This document shows positions 18,374 to 26,459 of a stretch of 64,000 nucleotides of DNA, piece after piece. The first letter of the stretch is position 1; each line of letters opens with the position of its first letter. The position numbers and the translations under genes are program-made. The stretch comes from Mycolicibacterium komanii (GTDB lineage: Bacteria; Actinomycetota; Actinomycetes; Mycobacteriales; Mycobacteriaceae), in assembly GCF_001050035.1 (NCBI RefSeq), contig NZ_CVTA01000055.1, forward strand, positions 62,001 to 126,000, given 5' to 3'. The notes below the pieces were generated by a model, which did no database searches, was not told the origin of the DNA, and was given only the letters and a program-made list of their open reading frames with translations.

Positions 18374-19945
18374 CCGCGAGGTCAGTCGCTCCAGGAGACG
18401 CAACTGCCTTCCGTCGCGGCCGGGCGCCCATACGGCGATGAATGCCGCCGCCAGCGCGCAAAGGCTACCGAGCGCGATCAGGGAGACGTGCATGGATTCC
18501 ACGAACGCCACCCGAGCGGCCTGTGACAGCGCGGCGCCCTGCGGGCCCAGCCGCGCAGCCACCTCGAGCGCCTCGGCCAACGAGTTCGACGCGGGTTCGC
18601 GCAGCGGTTCGGGCAGTGCGTTCAGGTGGGGCTGCAGCCGATTGCTGTACTGAGCAGCGAGGACCGATCCGGCCACCGCGATGCCTAGCGCGGCGCCGAC
18701 CTCCCGAGTGGTGTCGTTGACGGCCGATGCAACACCCTGCTTCTCGTCCGGCACCGCTCCCATGATCGCCGAAGTGGTTGGCGCCGTGCATAATCCGATG
18801 CCCATGGACATGATGAGCAGCGGCAGCGCCAAGTCCAGATATGCCGAATCGACCTCCAGGGTGTGCGCGTAGAACAGCCCCACCGCGATCAACAGCAGGC
18901 CGGCGGACACGACGATCCGTAGACCGAGGCGGGGCAGGTACCACGGTGTCGTCAGGCTGAGGACCAGCACGGGAGCCATGAGCGGCGCGAGCGCGAACGC
19001 CGTCTGCAGAGGGCTGTAGTCCAACAGCAGTTGCATGTATTGCATTGACACGAAGAAGAACCCGAAGTTCGCGAGGAAGAAGAACGTCACCCCGACCGCG
19101 CCCGTGGTGAAGTCGGCCTTGGCGAACAGTCGAACATCGAGCAGCGGATGTGCGGTGCGCAGTTCCCACACCCCGAAGGCCGCCGCCATCGCCACACCGC
19201 CCGCCATGCATCCGTACACCACCGGGTGGGTCCAGCCGTGGGTGGGCGCCTCGAGCACGCCGTAGACGAAGACCGCGACGGCTCCACCGACCAGCACCGC
19301 TCCCGGCCAGTCCAGCGGTGTGGCTTGCTGATCGCGAGACGAGGCCACCGTGCAGGCGAGGCCGAACAACCCCGCACCGGAGATCGCGAACGCCCAGAAA
19401 ATGGATTGCCACGACCAGAATTCAAGCAGCACACCCGATCCCAGAAACCCGACGACCGCGCTCGAGCCGGCGACGCCGGCCCAGATGCCAACGGCCTTGT
19501 TGCGCTCCGACTTCGGGTAAGCGGCCGTCAACAGCGACAGGGTCGCCGGCATCACGAACGCCGAACCGATCCCGGCCACGGCGCGGGCGACGATCAGCGC
19601 GATCGGACCCTCGACGACGAGAGGTGCGGCCGAGGCGAGGGTGAAGACGGCCAACCCGACGAGCAGGGCGCCGCGGCGACCGTACCGGTCGCCGATCGCA
19701 CCGGCGGGCAGCAACAGGCATGCCAGCACCAAGGTGTAGCCGTCGACGACCCACGTCAACTGCGCTTGGGTGGCCGTGGTTTCGACCGCGATGTCGGGCA
19801 ATGCGGCGTTGAGGGCCACCATCGAACTGATGGCCAGCGCGACGCCCATGCAGGCCACCGTGAGTAACCAGACGCGCGCTCGGGTCGACAGGTCCGCGAC
19901 GCTCGCGCCGATATCCTGGTCAGACCGGCTGAGGATGTCGACCAT
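18296..19945 (-). CDS. MFS drug-efflux transporter (DHA2, 14-TMS, EmrB/QacA type)
   Basis: A 549-residue multi-span membrane protein. Early segments carry the MFS signature GAIGDRYGRRGALLVG, and the helix-5 antiporter-type motif appears at WAGVAGSSAVVGFLGSGVL. A soluble tail of about 50 residues ends it. ATG 19945 has GGAAGAGAG upstream; the open frame beyond is shadow. It is divergent from a TetR gene across 90 bp that contain two palindromic direct repeats, a standard efflux-pump/repressor pair. Its final 78 bp run antisense to the end of mftG, so the tail sequence may be accidental extension. Substrate unknown. Confidence 0.9.
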   Translation of the reverse strand: MVDILSRSDQDIGASVADLSTRARVWLLTVACMGVALAISSMVALNAALPDIAVETTATQAQLTWVVDGYTLVLACLLLPAGAIGDRYGRRGALLVGLAVFTLASAAPLVVEGPIALIVARAVAGIGSAFVMPATLSLLTAAYPKSERNKAVGIWAGVAGSSAVVGFLGSGVLLEFWSWQSIFWAFAISGAGLFGLACTVASSRDQQATPLDWPGAVLVGGAVAVFVYGVLEAPTHGWTHPVVYGCMAGGVAMAAAFGVWELRTAHPLLDVRLFAKADFTTGAVGVTFFFLANFGFFFVSMQYMQLLLDYSPLQTAFALAPLMAPVLVLSLTTPWYLPRLGLRIVVSAGLLLIAVGLFYAHTLEVDSAYLDLALPLLIMSMGIGLCTAPTTSAIMGAVPDEKQGVASAVNDTTREVGAALGIAVAGSVLAAQYSNRLQPHLNALPEPLREPASNSLAEALEVAARLGPQGAALSQAARVAFVESMHVSLIALGSLCALAAAFIAVWAPGRDGRQLRLLERLTSRSDDELGGSVPEHDDGGVRAAARDHR

Positions 19946-19973
19946 GTGTCGCTCTCTTCCGCCGAAGATTTTT

Positions 19974-20011
19974 GAGACTAACAGTCTTGTTATGAGACCG
20001 ATAGTCTTGTT
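19974..20011. promoter_or_regulatory. Tandem TetR operator between the MFS and TetR genes
   Basis: Two 18 bp copies, GAGACTAACAGTCTTGTT (19974-19991) and GAGACCGATAGTCTTGTT (19994-20011), are spaced 20 bp start to start. Each contains an AGACY-N3-AGTCT inverted repeat. The 20 bp (two-turn) spacing between divergent genes fits cooperative TetR-dimer binding. The repeats are directly visible; the regulator identity is inferred from adjacency. Confidence 0.75.
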
Positions 20012-20035
20012 CCCGGCGAGGAGGTGGGTTAAACG

Positions 20036-20689
20036 ATGAGCGGGGCGAGTACCGACCCGAGGCCCGCGCGGTCTCGGGCCCGCCTGCTCGAAGCGGCGAC
20101 GACGCTGCTGCGAGCCGGCGGCCCGAGTGCGGTCACGATCGACGCGGTCACCCGCACCGCCAATGTCGCGCGCGCCACCCTGTACCGCCACTTCTCGAGC
20201 GCCAACGACTTGATGGCGGCGGCGTTCGTGAGCCTGCTCAACCCGGCGCCGATGCCGCCCGCCGAGGGCAGCCTGCGCGATCAGTTGATCGCGGTCGTCG
20301 TCGGGTGGGCGGAGTCCATCGCCGAGGTACCGGCGATGCTCACCGCCATGACGTGGATGGCCTCCGGTCCCGATGTGGGGACGTATTCCGAAGTGCAGTC
20401 GCCGGATTCGGATGCGGTGGGCACCTTGAGGTCACGCATCATCGCGCTGTACTCGGCGCCCTTCGACGCGATTCTCGACGGTCCGCAGGCGGCCGACGAG
20501 TTGGACGAGGTGGACCGCATGCAAACGCTGTCGCTGCTCATCGGCCCACTGGTCCTCGGCAAGTTGTCGACCGTCGCCGACTTCGATTACCACGCATGTG
20601 CCGAGGCCGCGGTGGACGGCTTCCTGGCCACTCACGCGAAGAGGCCGAGCGGAATCACCTCAGCGAGTACCGAATCGGGAGATGCTTGA
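20036..20689 (+). CDS. TetR-family transcriptional repressor
   Basis: A 217-residue regulator with HTH from about residue 14 (SRARLLEAATTLLRAGG) and recognition segment VARATLYRHFSS. The C-terminal ligand domain is variable. It is divergent from the DHA2 exporter and most likely represses it through the tandem repeats at 19974-20011. GGAGG sits 11 bases before ATG 20036. The 3' end overlaps the convergent P450 gene by 35 bp. Confidence 0.9.
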   Translation: MSGASTDPRPARSRARLLEAATTLLRAGGPSAVTIDAVTRTANVARATLYRHFSSANDLMAAAFVSLLNPAPMPPAEGSLRDQLIAVVVGWAESIAEVPAMLTAMTWMASGPDVGTYSEVQSPDSDAVGTLRSRIIALYSAPFDAILDGPQAADELDEVDRMQTLSLLIGPLVLGKLSTVADFDYHACAEAAVDGFLATHAKRPSGITSASTESGDA

Positions 20690-21917
20690 GGCCGCCGACG
20701 AACACCGTCGCGGCGAGTTCGGGTTCGCCGGCCAGTTCGATCGAATCCAACCGCGGTAGCAGTTCGGTGAACAGGCTGTTCATCTCCATACGCGCCAACG
20801 CGGCGCCGAGACAGAAGTGCACCCCGTATCCGAAGGACAGGTGCTTGTTCGGATCGCGGGCCACGTCGAACCTGAACGGCTCGTCGAACACGTCCTCGTC
20901 GCGGTTTGCGGATGTGTAAGCGAGATAGACGGATTCACCCTTGGCGATCCGCACGCCGCGGACCTCGGTGTCTTCGGCGGCCGTGCGCATGAACTCCTTG
21001 ACCGGGGTGGTCCAGCGGATCATCTCCTCGACCGCGGTGCCCATCAGTTCCGGCTGCGCCTTCAGACGGGCGAGTTGGTCGGGATTGTCGATCAGCGCGC
21101 GAAGGCCGCCCGAGATCGCGTCCTTGGTGGTGTCGTGGCCTGCGGTGGCGACGATGACGTAGTACGACGCCGTGTCGACATCGGAGAGCGGCTCACCGTT
21201 GATGGTTCCGTTGGCGATGGCCGACGCCAGGTCATCGGTGGGGTTGGCCCGTCGCGACGCGGTCAGTTCGTGGAAGTAGGCGAAGAACTCGATCACCGTC
21301 TGCAGCTTCTCTTCGGGAGTGCTGCCGCGCTGGTACTCCTCGTCGTCGCCGCCGAAAATCTCCTGGGTCAGCTTGAGCATGCGCGGGAAGTCCTCCTCGG
21401 GCAGGCCGAGCAGCGACAGGATCACATAGAGCGGGTAGTGCACCGCGATGTCCTCGACGAAGTCGCACTCCGGTCCGAAGTCGCGCATCTTGTCGACGTA
21501 GCGCTTGGCCAGCTCGTCCACCCGAACCTTCAAATCACGCATCGCCTTGGGGCGGAACCAATCTGCACCGATCTTGCGGACGTCACGGTGATGCGGATCA
21601 TCCATGTGGATCAACGTGCGCAGCCCCATGCCGGCCTCGAGTTGAGCCCTGGCGAGGTCGTCGGCCTCGGCGGTCGCCAGCAGGGGGCGTGGCTCGCTCA
21701 GCCACAGGTCGTTGGCCCGCTCGATCTCCATGATGTCGGCGTGCTTGGTGATCGCGTAGAACGGCCGGTACGGCGGATGATTCACATAGGGGACCGGGTT
21801 GTGGGCCCGAAGATGAGCCAGCGCGGCTTGCAGCCGCTCTTCGTCGGCATACGCCTTGGGGTCGGCGAAGACCTTCGCGGCTTCCTGTGATTCCTGGTCC
21901 ATCGTCGGCGTGCTCAT
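20655..21917 (-). CDS. Cytochrome P450 (first of a tandem pair)
   Basis: A 420-residue soluble P450. Landmarks are the I-helix oxygen-activation motif TAGHDTT (about 250), the ExxR of EEMIRW (about 290), and the heme loop FGYGVHFCLGAAL with the cysteine ligand (about 365). It is very similar along its whole length to the downstream-numbered neighbour at 22021-23271, so the pair arose by duplication. ATG 21917 has GAGGAGC upstream, and a palindrome, CTTGACGGGTGTCAAG, lies 19 bp before it. Redox partner and substrate are not shown; a terpenoid or steroid-type hydrophobic substrate is possible but unproven. Confidence 0.93.
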   Translation of the reverse strand: MSTPTMDQESQEAAKVFADPKAYADEERLQAALAHLRAHNPVPYVNHPPYRPFYAITKHADIMEIERANDLWLSEPRPLLATAEADDLARAQLEAGMGLRTLIHMDDPHHRDVRKIGADWFRPKAMRDLKVRVDELAKRYVDKMRDFGPECDFVEDIAVHYPLYVILSLLGLPEEDFPRMLKLTQEIFGGDDEEYQRGSTPEEKLQTVIEFFAYFHELTASRRANPTDDLASAIANGTINGEPLSDVDTASYYVIVATAGHDTTKDAISGGLRALIDNPDQLARLKAQPELMGTAVEEMIRWTTPVKEFMRTAAEDTEVRGVRIAKGESVYLAYTSANRDEDVFDEPFRFDVARDPNKHLSFGYGVHFCLGAALARMEMNSLFTELLPRLDSIELAGEPELAATVFVGGLKHLPIRYSLR

Positions 21918-21935
21918 GAAGCTCCTCGGGAACGA

Positions 21936-21960
21936 CTTGACGGGTGTCAAGCGCAGTCTA
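21936..21960 (-). promoter_or_regulatory. Palindromic operator and -10 of the first P450 gene
   Basis: CTTGACGGGTGTCAAG (21936-21951) is an inverted repeat with 6 bp perfect arms. On the minus strand a TANNNT -10 (TAGACT, 21960-21955) sits three bases upstream of it, so the palindrome covers the expected transcription start. The same architecture precedes the second P450, which supports one shared repressor. Confidence 0.7.
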
Positions 21961-22020
21961 TGTGACCGACACCACTTCGCGCCGCGAGGGCGGGCTCCAT
22001 CACCGCGATGGCGCCGAGGT

Positions 22021-23271
22021 TCAGCGCAGCGCGTACCTGATCGGCAGGTGCTTGAGCCCGCCGACGAAGATCGTCGCGATGAACTCCGGGTCGCCGGCCA
22101 GCTCGATCGAGTCGAGCCGCGGCACCAGTTCGGTGAAGAAGCTGTTGATCTCCATCCGCGCCAGTGCGGCGCCGAGACAGAAGTGCACGCCGTATCCGAA
22201 CGAGAGGTGCTTGTTCGGGTCGCGGCCCACGTCGAAGCGGAACGGTTCGTAGAAGATGTCCTCGTCGCGGTTGGCCGAGACGTAGGACAGCAAAACCGAC
22301 TCGCCCTGTTTGATCGGCACGCCGCGCACCTCGGTGTCGGCCGTGGCGGTACGCATGAACTCCTTGACCGGGGTGGTCCAGCGGATCATCTCCTCGACCG
22401 CGGTGCCCATCAGCTCGGGGTGAGCCTTCAGGCGGGCGAGCTGGTCCTGGTTCTCGATCAACGCCAACAGGCCACCCGAGATCGCCGCGCTCGTCGTGTC
22501 GTGCCCTGCGCTCGCGACGATCACGTAATACGAGAGGCAGTCGACGTCGTTGAGGTATTCGCCGTCGATCTTGGCGTTGGCAATCGCCGAGGCCAGGTCG
22601 TCGGTGGGATTGGCCCGGCGCTCGGCGGTCAACGCGGTGAAGTAGCGGAAGAAGTCCGTGATGACATCGTGCAGTTCCTGTGCGCTCTTGCCGCGGGTGA
22701 ACTCGTCGTCGTCGCCGCCGAACATCTCCTGCGTGAGCTTGAGCATGCGACCGAAGTCCGATTCCGGCAGGCCGAGCAGCGAAAGGATCACGTACAGCGG
22801 GAAATTCACCGCGACCTCTTGGACGAAGTCGCATTCGGGGCCCTTTTCGACCATCTTGTCGACGTAGATCTTGGCCAGCTCGTCGACACGGGTCTTCAGC
22901 GCGCGCATCGCCTTGGGGCGAAACCAGTCCGCGCCGATCTTGCGGATGTCGCGGTGCAGCGGGTCGTCCATGTGGATGAGCGTGCGCAGCCCGCCGCCTG
23001 CGGCGAGGTTGGCCTGCGAGAGGTCGTCGGTCGCGGCCGTGACGAGCATCGGGCGCGGGGCGTTGATCCACAGCTCGTTGTCGCGCTCGATCGCCATGAT
23101 GTCGGCGTGCTTGGTGACGGCCCAGAACGGCCGGTAGTCGGGCACGTCGACGAGGGAGACCGGGGCGTTCTTGCGCAGGTGGGTCAACGCGGCGTGCAGG
23201 CTCGCCTCGTCGGCGTAGGCCTTCGGGTCCGCCAGCACCTTGGCGGCGTCGTCGATGATCGGCGTGCTCAT
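22021..23271 (-). CDS. Cytochrome P450 (second of a tandem pair)
   Basis: A 416-residue paralogue of the P450 at 20655-21917. It has the same motifs: SAGHDTT in the I-helix, EEMIRWTTPVKEFM, and FGYGVHFCLGAALARME at the heme cysteine. ATG 23271 (MSTPII) has GAGGGA four bases upstream; an in-frame ATG at 23292 overlaps the operator region and is unlikely. The 103 bp between the two P450 genes and the separate operator imply each has its own promoter. It is divergent from the esterase gene at 23368. Confidence 0.93.
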   Translation of the reverse strand: MSTPIIDDAAKVLADPKAYADEASLHAALTHLRKNAPVSLVDVPDYRPFWAVTKHADIMAIERDNELWINAPRPMLVTAATDDLSQANLAAGGGLRTLIHMDDPLHRDIRKIGADWFRPKAMRALKTRVDELAKIYVDKMVEKGPECDFVQEVAVNFPLYVILSLLGLPESDFGRMLKLTQEMFGGDDDEFTRGKSAQELHDVITDFFRYFTALTAERRANPTDDLASAIANAKIDGEYLNDVDCLSYYVIVASAGHDTTSAAISGGLLALIENQDQLARLKAHPELMGTAVEEMIRWTTPVKEFMRTATADTEVRGVPIKQGESVLLSYVSANRDEDIFYEPFRFDVGRDPNKHLSFGYGVHFCLGAALARMEINSFFTELVPRLDSIELAGDPEFIATIFVGGLKHLPIRYALR

Positions 23272-23293
23272 AGTTCCCTCGCTCAGGGTCATT

Positions 23294-23320
23294 CTTGACA
23301 GCTGTCAAGTATGCACTCTA
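23294..23320 (-). promoter_or_regulatory. Palindromic operator and -10 of the second P450 gene
   Basis: CTTGACAGCTGTCAAG (23294-23309) is a perfect 16 bp palindrome. A minus-strand TANNNT box (TAGAGT, 23320-23315) lies five bases upstream of it. It also lies within 60 bp of the divergent esterase start and could affect both genes. The shared core TTGAC-N4-GTCAA matches the element before the first P450. Confidence 0.72.
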
Positions 23321-23355
23321 GGCGATGGCGCGGCTTGGGGCCCGCATCGGCTCAG

Positions 23356-23361
23356 TACGCT
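23356..23361 (+). promoter_or_regulatory. -10 box for a probably leaderless esterase mRNA
   Basis: TACGCT fits the mycobacterial TANNNT -10 consensus. Its last base is followed by six nucleotides and then GTG 23368, so transcription should begin at or next to the start codon. No Shine-Dalgarno is present, which supports a leaderless start. Confidence 0.5.
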
Positions 23362-23367
23362 CGCGAC

Positions 23368-24948
23368 GTGGCGAGTGGACTGGGTGGGCTGCCGGCCCGG
23401 CGCGCGGTGGCGTTGCTCGTTCTGCTCGCCCTCACGCTGTCCGGGTGCGGCCAGGGCGAGACCGCCGCCGTGGATGTGCCCGTCGATCCCGGGGTGGTGC
23501 GAACCGCCGCGGGCGCAGTGCGAGGGACTATCGCCGACGATCACCGCTATTTCGCCGGAATCCCTTATGCGGCACCGCCTGTCGGAGCGCTGCGCTGGCA
23601 GCCGCCCGCGCCCGTCGCGCCGTGGACGGGATTTCGCGACGCGACGCGCCCCGGCGCGCGGTGCATCCAGGACACCAACTCCGACGTCGACCGGCGACCG
23701 CCCAGCGAGGACTGTCTGAACCTCAACGTCTGGACCCCACCGCCGTCGGATGAGAAGCGTCCGGTGCTGGTGTGGATTCACGGCGGCAGTTTCCTCAACG
23801 GCAGCGGCGACATCTACCCCGCGCGGCGCCTGGCCGGGCGCGGCATCGTCGTCGTCACGATCAACTACCGCCTCGGGGCCCTGGGCTTCCTCGCCGACCC
23901 CGCGCTCGGTGCCGCCGACATCGGCAACTACGGCCTTGCCGACCAGCAGGCCGCGCTGCGCTGGGTCCGCGACAACATCGCCGGATTCGGCGGCGATCCC
24001 GAGAAGGTCACGATCGCGGGCGAGTCGGCGGGCGGGATGGCGGTGTGCGACCACCTCGTCGCCCCAGGATCGCGCGGCCTGTTCAGCGCGGCGATCATCC
24101 AGAGCGCGCCCTGTCAGGCCCAGTACGACCTGCCGGCCGCCCAACAGGCCAGCGCCGCCTACGCGGCCGAGGTCGGCTGCCCGGATCCCCGTGCCACCGC
24201 GGGCTGCCTTCGGTCCCTGCCCGCGGATCGGTTCCAGAAGCCGCTCACCTACGCCCGATTCGGAACCGAACGGCTGAGCGGTCCGGTCGCGGGCACCGAC
24301 GCCCTGCCCGAGAACTCGTTCGCCGCGATCACCGGCGGCAAGGCCGCCCGCATGCCGGTCATGATCGGCACCACGTCAGACGAATTCGCCTTGTTCGCCG
24401 CGCTGCAGACGCTGCGCGGTCGCCCGTTCGACGTCGGTCACTACCCCGAACTGCTGGCCGAGGCATTCGGGCCGCACGCCCCCGCCGTGGCGGAGCGGTA
24501 TCCGCCCGACCGCTACGGCGGTGACGTCGCGCTGGCGTATTCGGCGGCGGTGACGTCGGCCGACTTCGCGTGTGTGGCCGACCGGATGGCCGACGCCATG
24601 TCCGACCGCCCGGTCTATGCATACGAGTTCGGTGATCGTGACGCGCCGGCGCCCGAACCGCTGCGCGAAGCGCCGTTCCCGATCGGGGCGGCGCACTCGC
24701 TGGAGTTGCGTTATCTGTTCGATGTCGGCGGTGCGTCGGCGCTGAGCCCCGCGCAAGAACGACTGTCCGACGAGATGATCGACTATTGGGCGCGGTTCGT
24801 CGCGACCGGCTCGCCAGGACCCGACTGGCCGAGACTGACGAATTCTCCTGCGGGAGAGCGGATGTGGTTGGAACCAGACAACAATCGCGTGATCACGGAC
24901 TTCGCCGAAAAACACCAGTGCGCTTTCTGGGCGGGTCTGCGAGGCTGA
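23368..24948 (+). CDS. Secreted lipoprotein carboxylesterase (type B)
   Basis: A 526-residue alpha/beta hydrolase of the carboxylesterase type-B family. The N-terminus has a signal peptide ending in the lipobox LTLSGC, so it is predicted to be lipid-anchored outside the membrane. The oxyanion-hole HGGSFLNG, the nucleophile elbow GESAGG, and the late acidic and histidine residues (about EFALF and AHSLEL) are present. GTG 23368 gives the signal peptide directly after a TANNNT box; the upstream frame from 23311 is not needed. Proximity to two P450 genes suggests ester or lactone metabolism, but the substrate is unknown. Confidence 0.88.
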   Translation: MASGLGGLPARRAVALLVLLALTLSGCGQGETAAVDVPVDPGVVRTAAGAVRGTIADDHRYFAGIPYAAPPVGALRWQPPAPVAPWTGFRDATRPGARCIQDTNSDVDRRPPSEDCLNLNVWTPPPSDEKRPVLVWIHGGSFLNGSGDIYPARRLAGRGIVVVTINYRLGALGFLADPALGAADIGNYGLADQQAALRWVRDNIAGFGGDPEKVTIAGESAGGMAVCDHLVAPGSRGLFSAAIIQSAPCQAQYDLPAAQQASAAYAAEVGCPDPRATAGCLRSLPADRFQKPLTYARFGTERLSGPVAGTDALPENSFAAITGGKAARMPVMIGTTSDEFALFAALQTLRGRPFDVGHYPELLAEAFGPHAPAVAERYPPDRYGGDVALAYSAAVTSADFACVADRMADAMSDRPVYAYEFGDRDAPAPEPLREAPFPIGAAHSLELRYLFDVGGASALSPAQERLSDEMIDYWARFVATGSPGPDWPRLTNSPAGERMWLEPDNNRVITDFAEKHQCAFWAGLRG

Positions 24949-24952
24949 GCGC

Positions 24953-25309
24953 GTGCCGACCCCTGACCCGGAACGCTTCGCCGACGACTGGGTGCGTGCC
25001 TGGAACGCGCACGACATCGAGGCCGTGCTCGCCCATTTCACCGACGACGTGCTGTTCACCTCGCCGGTCGCTGCGCGGGTGTTACCGCAGACCGGGGGAG
25101 TGGTGCACGGCAAGGATGCCCTGCGTCAGTACTGGGTGGCGGCGTTGGCGACCCTGCCGGATCTGCACTTCGAGGTCGTCGACGTCTATCGCGGTGAGTC
25201 GACGTTGGTGATCAATTACCGCAACCATCGCGGCGAACTGGTCAACGAGGTGCTCATCTTCGGCGCCGACGGACTCGTTCGCGAGGGGCACGGCACCTAC
25301 CGAACCTGA
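24953..25309 (+). CDS. SnoaL-like / NTF2-fold protein
   Basis: A 118-residue protein of the NTF2-like superfamily. It begins ADDWVRAWNAHDIEAVLAHFTDDV, the classic first helix and strand of SnoaL-type folds, with a pocket typical of small-molecule isomerases, cyclases or binding proteins. GTG 24953 is four bases after the esterase stop, so the two are co-transcribed. No catalytic assignment is possible. The last 13 bp overlap the convergent hotdog-fold gene. Confidence 0.82.
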   Translation: MPTPDPERFADDWVRAWNAHDIEAVLAHFTDDVLFTSPVAARVLPQTGGVVHGKDALRQYWVAALATLPDLHFEVVDVYRGESTLVINYRNHRGELVNEVLIFGADGLVREGHGTYRT

Positions 25310-25779
25310 CGCGGGGTGACCCAACAGGTGATGTCGGCGTGCACCACCTCGGCGCCCGCGCGGTCGACCACGCTGACCGGCACCACCACGTCGGCGCCCT
25401 CGGTCAGCGCCGCGAAGTCCGGCGGCGCGAGCCGGGCCTGGGCGCGCAGCGACGTGGTGGCCTTCTCCAGGTACGCAACGCTCATCGCCTTCGGGATCCA
25501 GCGATGGCTGTCGGGCACCGTCGCCTCCATCAACATGCCCATCGCCATCTCGGCGGCGTTGCACGACGCGATGGCGTGCACGGTGTGCAGGTGGTTGTGG
25601 ACGAAGAACCAGTTGGGCACGGAGACCTCGGCGAAGCCCGGCTCCATCCGCACGACGTGCGGGGTGATCGAGGCGAAGTAGGGCACCCGCGCGATCGCCG
25701 CCGCGGAGAACGCCCACGTGCCGCCGGGGATGCCCGCCAGGCGTTGCCAGACGCGATATGTGGTGGTCGCAGCGGCCAT
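25297..25779 (-). CDS. Hotdog-fold (DUF4442/PaaI-like) putative thioesterase
   Basis: A 160-residue protein. The pattern ITPHVVRMEPGFAEVSVP, HNHLHTVHAIASCNAAEMAMG and the final strand are those of DUF4442 hotdog proteins related to acyl-CoA thioesterases. The central HAIASCNAAE helix corresponds to the active-site helix of that fold. ATG 25779 has AAGGTATG upstream. A palindrome with 7 bp arms just before the gene suggests repression by a TetR-type regulator encoded elsewhere. The acyl-CoA substrate is not known. Confidence 0.8.
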   Translation of the reverse strand: MAAATTTYRVWQRLAGIPGGTWAFSAAAIARVPYFASITPHVVRMEPGFAEVSVPNWFFVHNHLHTVHAIASCNAAEMAMGMLMEATVPDSHRWIPKAMSVAYLEKATTSLRAQARLAPPDFAALTEGADVVVPVSVVDRAGAEVVHADITCWVTPRQVR

Positions 25780-25787
25780 GACGACAT

Positions 25788-25807
25788 ACCTTACTCAGCG
25801 GTAAGGT
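25788..25807 (-). promoter_or_regulatory. Inverted-repeat operator before the hotdog gene
   Basis: ACCTTAC-TCAGCG-GTAAGGT has two perfect 7 bp arms around a 6 bp centre. It starts 9 bp upstream of ATG 25779 and overlaps the ribosome-binding region. The core TTAC-N6-GTAA resembles TetR-family operators. Which regulator binds is unknown. Confidence 0.65.
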
Positions 25808-26140
25808 CGACTGCGGCCGCTGACGTCCCCGCAGCCCGGTTTCCCGTGGCCAGGGATTTGGAGCGTGCCGTTTTCTAGGGCATACTGTTCGGGTTGCCCT
25901 GAGCCGGGACGGTGCCTGTTCGGACCGCGTGGCCGGGGCATACGACCGGCGCCCAACCGGGCGCATCCGGTGCCAATCTCGATCGCGACGATTTTCGGAG
26001 CGGACGAGTGCGTGTGCGGGCGACACACCCGACCGCGGGGACCGGTGGACCACAGACAGAAGAACAGCGGCGGCACAGCAGCATGACTGCGCCGGTGAGA
26101 GCGGCCCAACCGGGCCCAGTATGAGTGAGGTAGGAGAAGC
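25808..26140 (+). promoter_or_regulatory. S10 operon promoter and long structured leader
   Basis: This 333 bp stretch has no convincing gene. A candidate promoter is TTGGAG (25858-25863) with TACTGT (25883-25888), 19 bp apart. The predicted leader of about 250 nt contains two hairpins with the same AACC loop: GCGCCC/GGGCGC (25949-25964) and GGCCC/GGGCC (26103-26116). The second ends just upstream of the rpsJ ribosome site TAGGAG. A regulatory leader for ribosomal protein feedback is plausible but unproven. Confidence 0.55.
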
Positions 26141-26446
26141 GTGGCGGGACAGAAGATCCGCATCAGGCTCAAGGCCTACGACCACGAGGCGATCGACGCC
26201 TCGGCGCGCAAGATCGTGGAAACGGTCACCAGAACCGGCGCCAGCGTGGTTGGTCCTGTGCCGCTGCCGACCGAGAAGAACGTGTACTGCGTCATCCGGT
26301 CCCCGCACAAGTACAAGGACTCGCGGGAGCACTTCGAGATGCGCACTCACAAGCGGCTGATCGACATCCTCGACCCGACGCCGAAGACCGTTGACGCTCT
26401 CATGCGCATCGATCTGCCGGCCAGCGTCGACGTCAACATCCAGTAG
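26141..26446 (+). CDS. rpsJ: 30S ribosomal protein S10
   Basis: A 101-residue S10 (NusE), a small-subunit head protein that also takes part in NusG-mediated transcription antitermination. The family core [20 protein letters not shown] and [19 protein letters not shown] is intact. GTG 26141 follows TAGGAG by 5 bases. First gene of an eleven-gene S10 operon with mostly overlapping or short junctions. Confidence 0.99.
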
Positions 26447-26459
26447 GAGAGACCAGACC

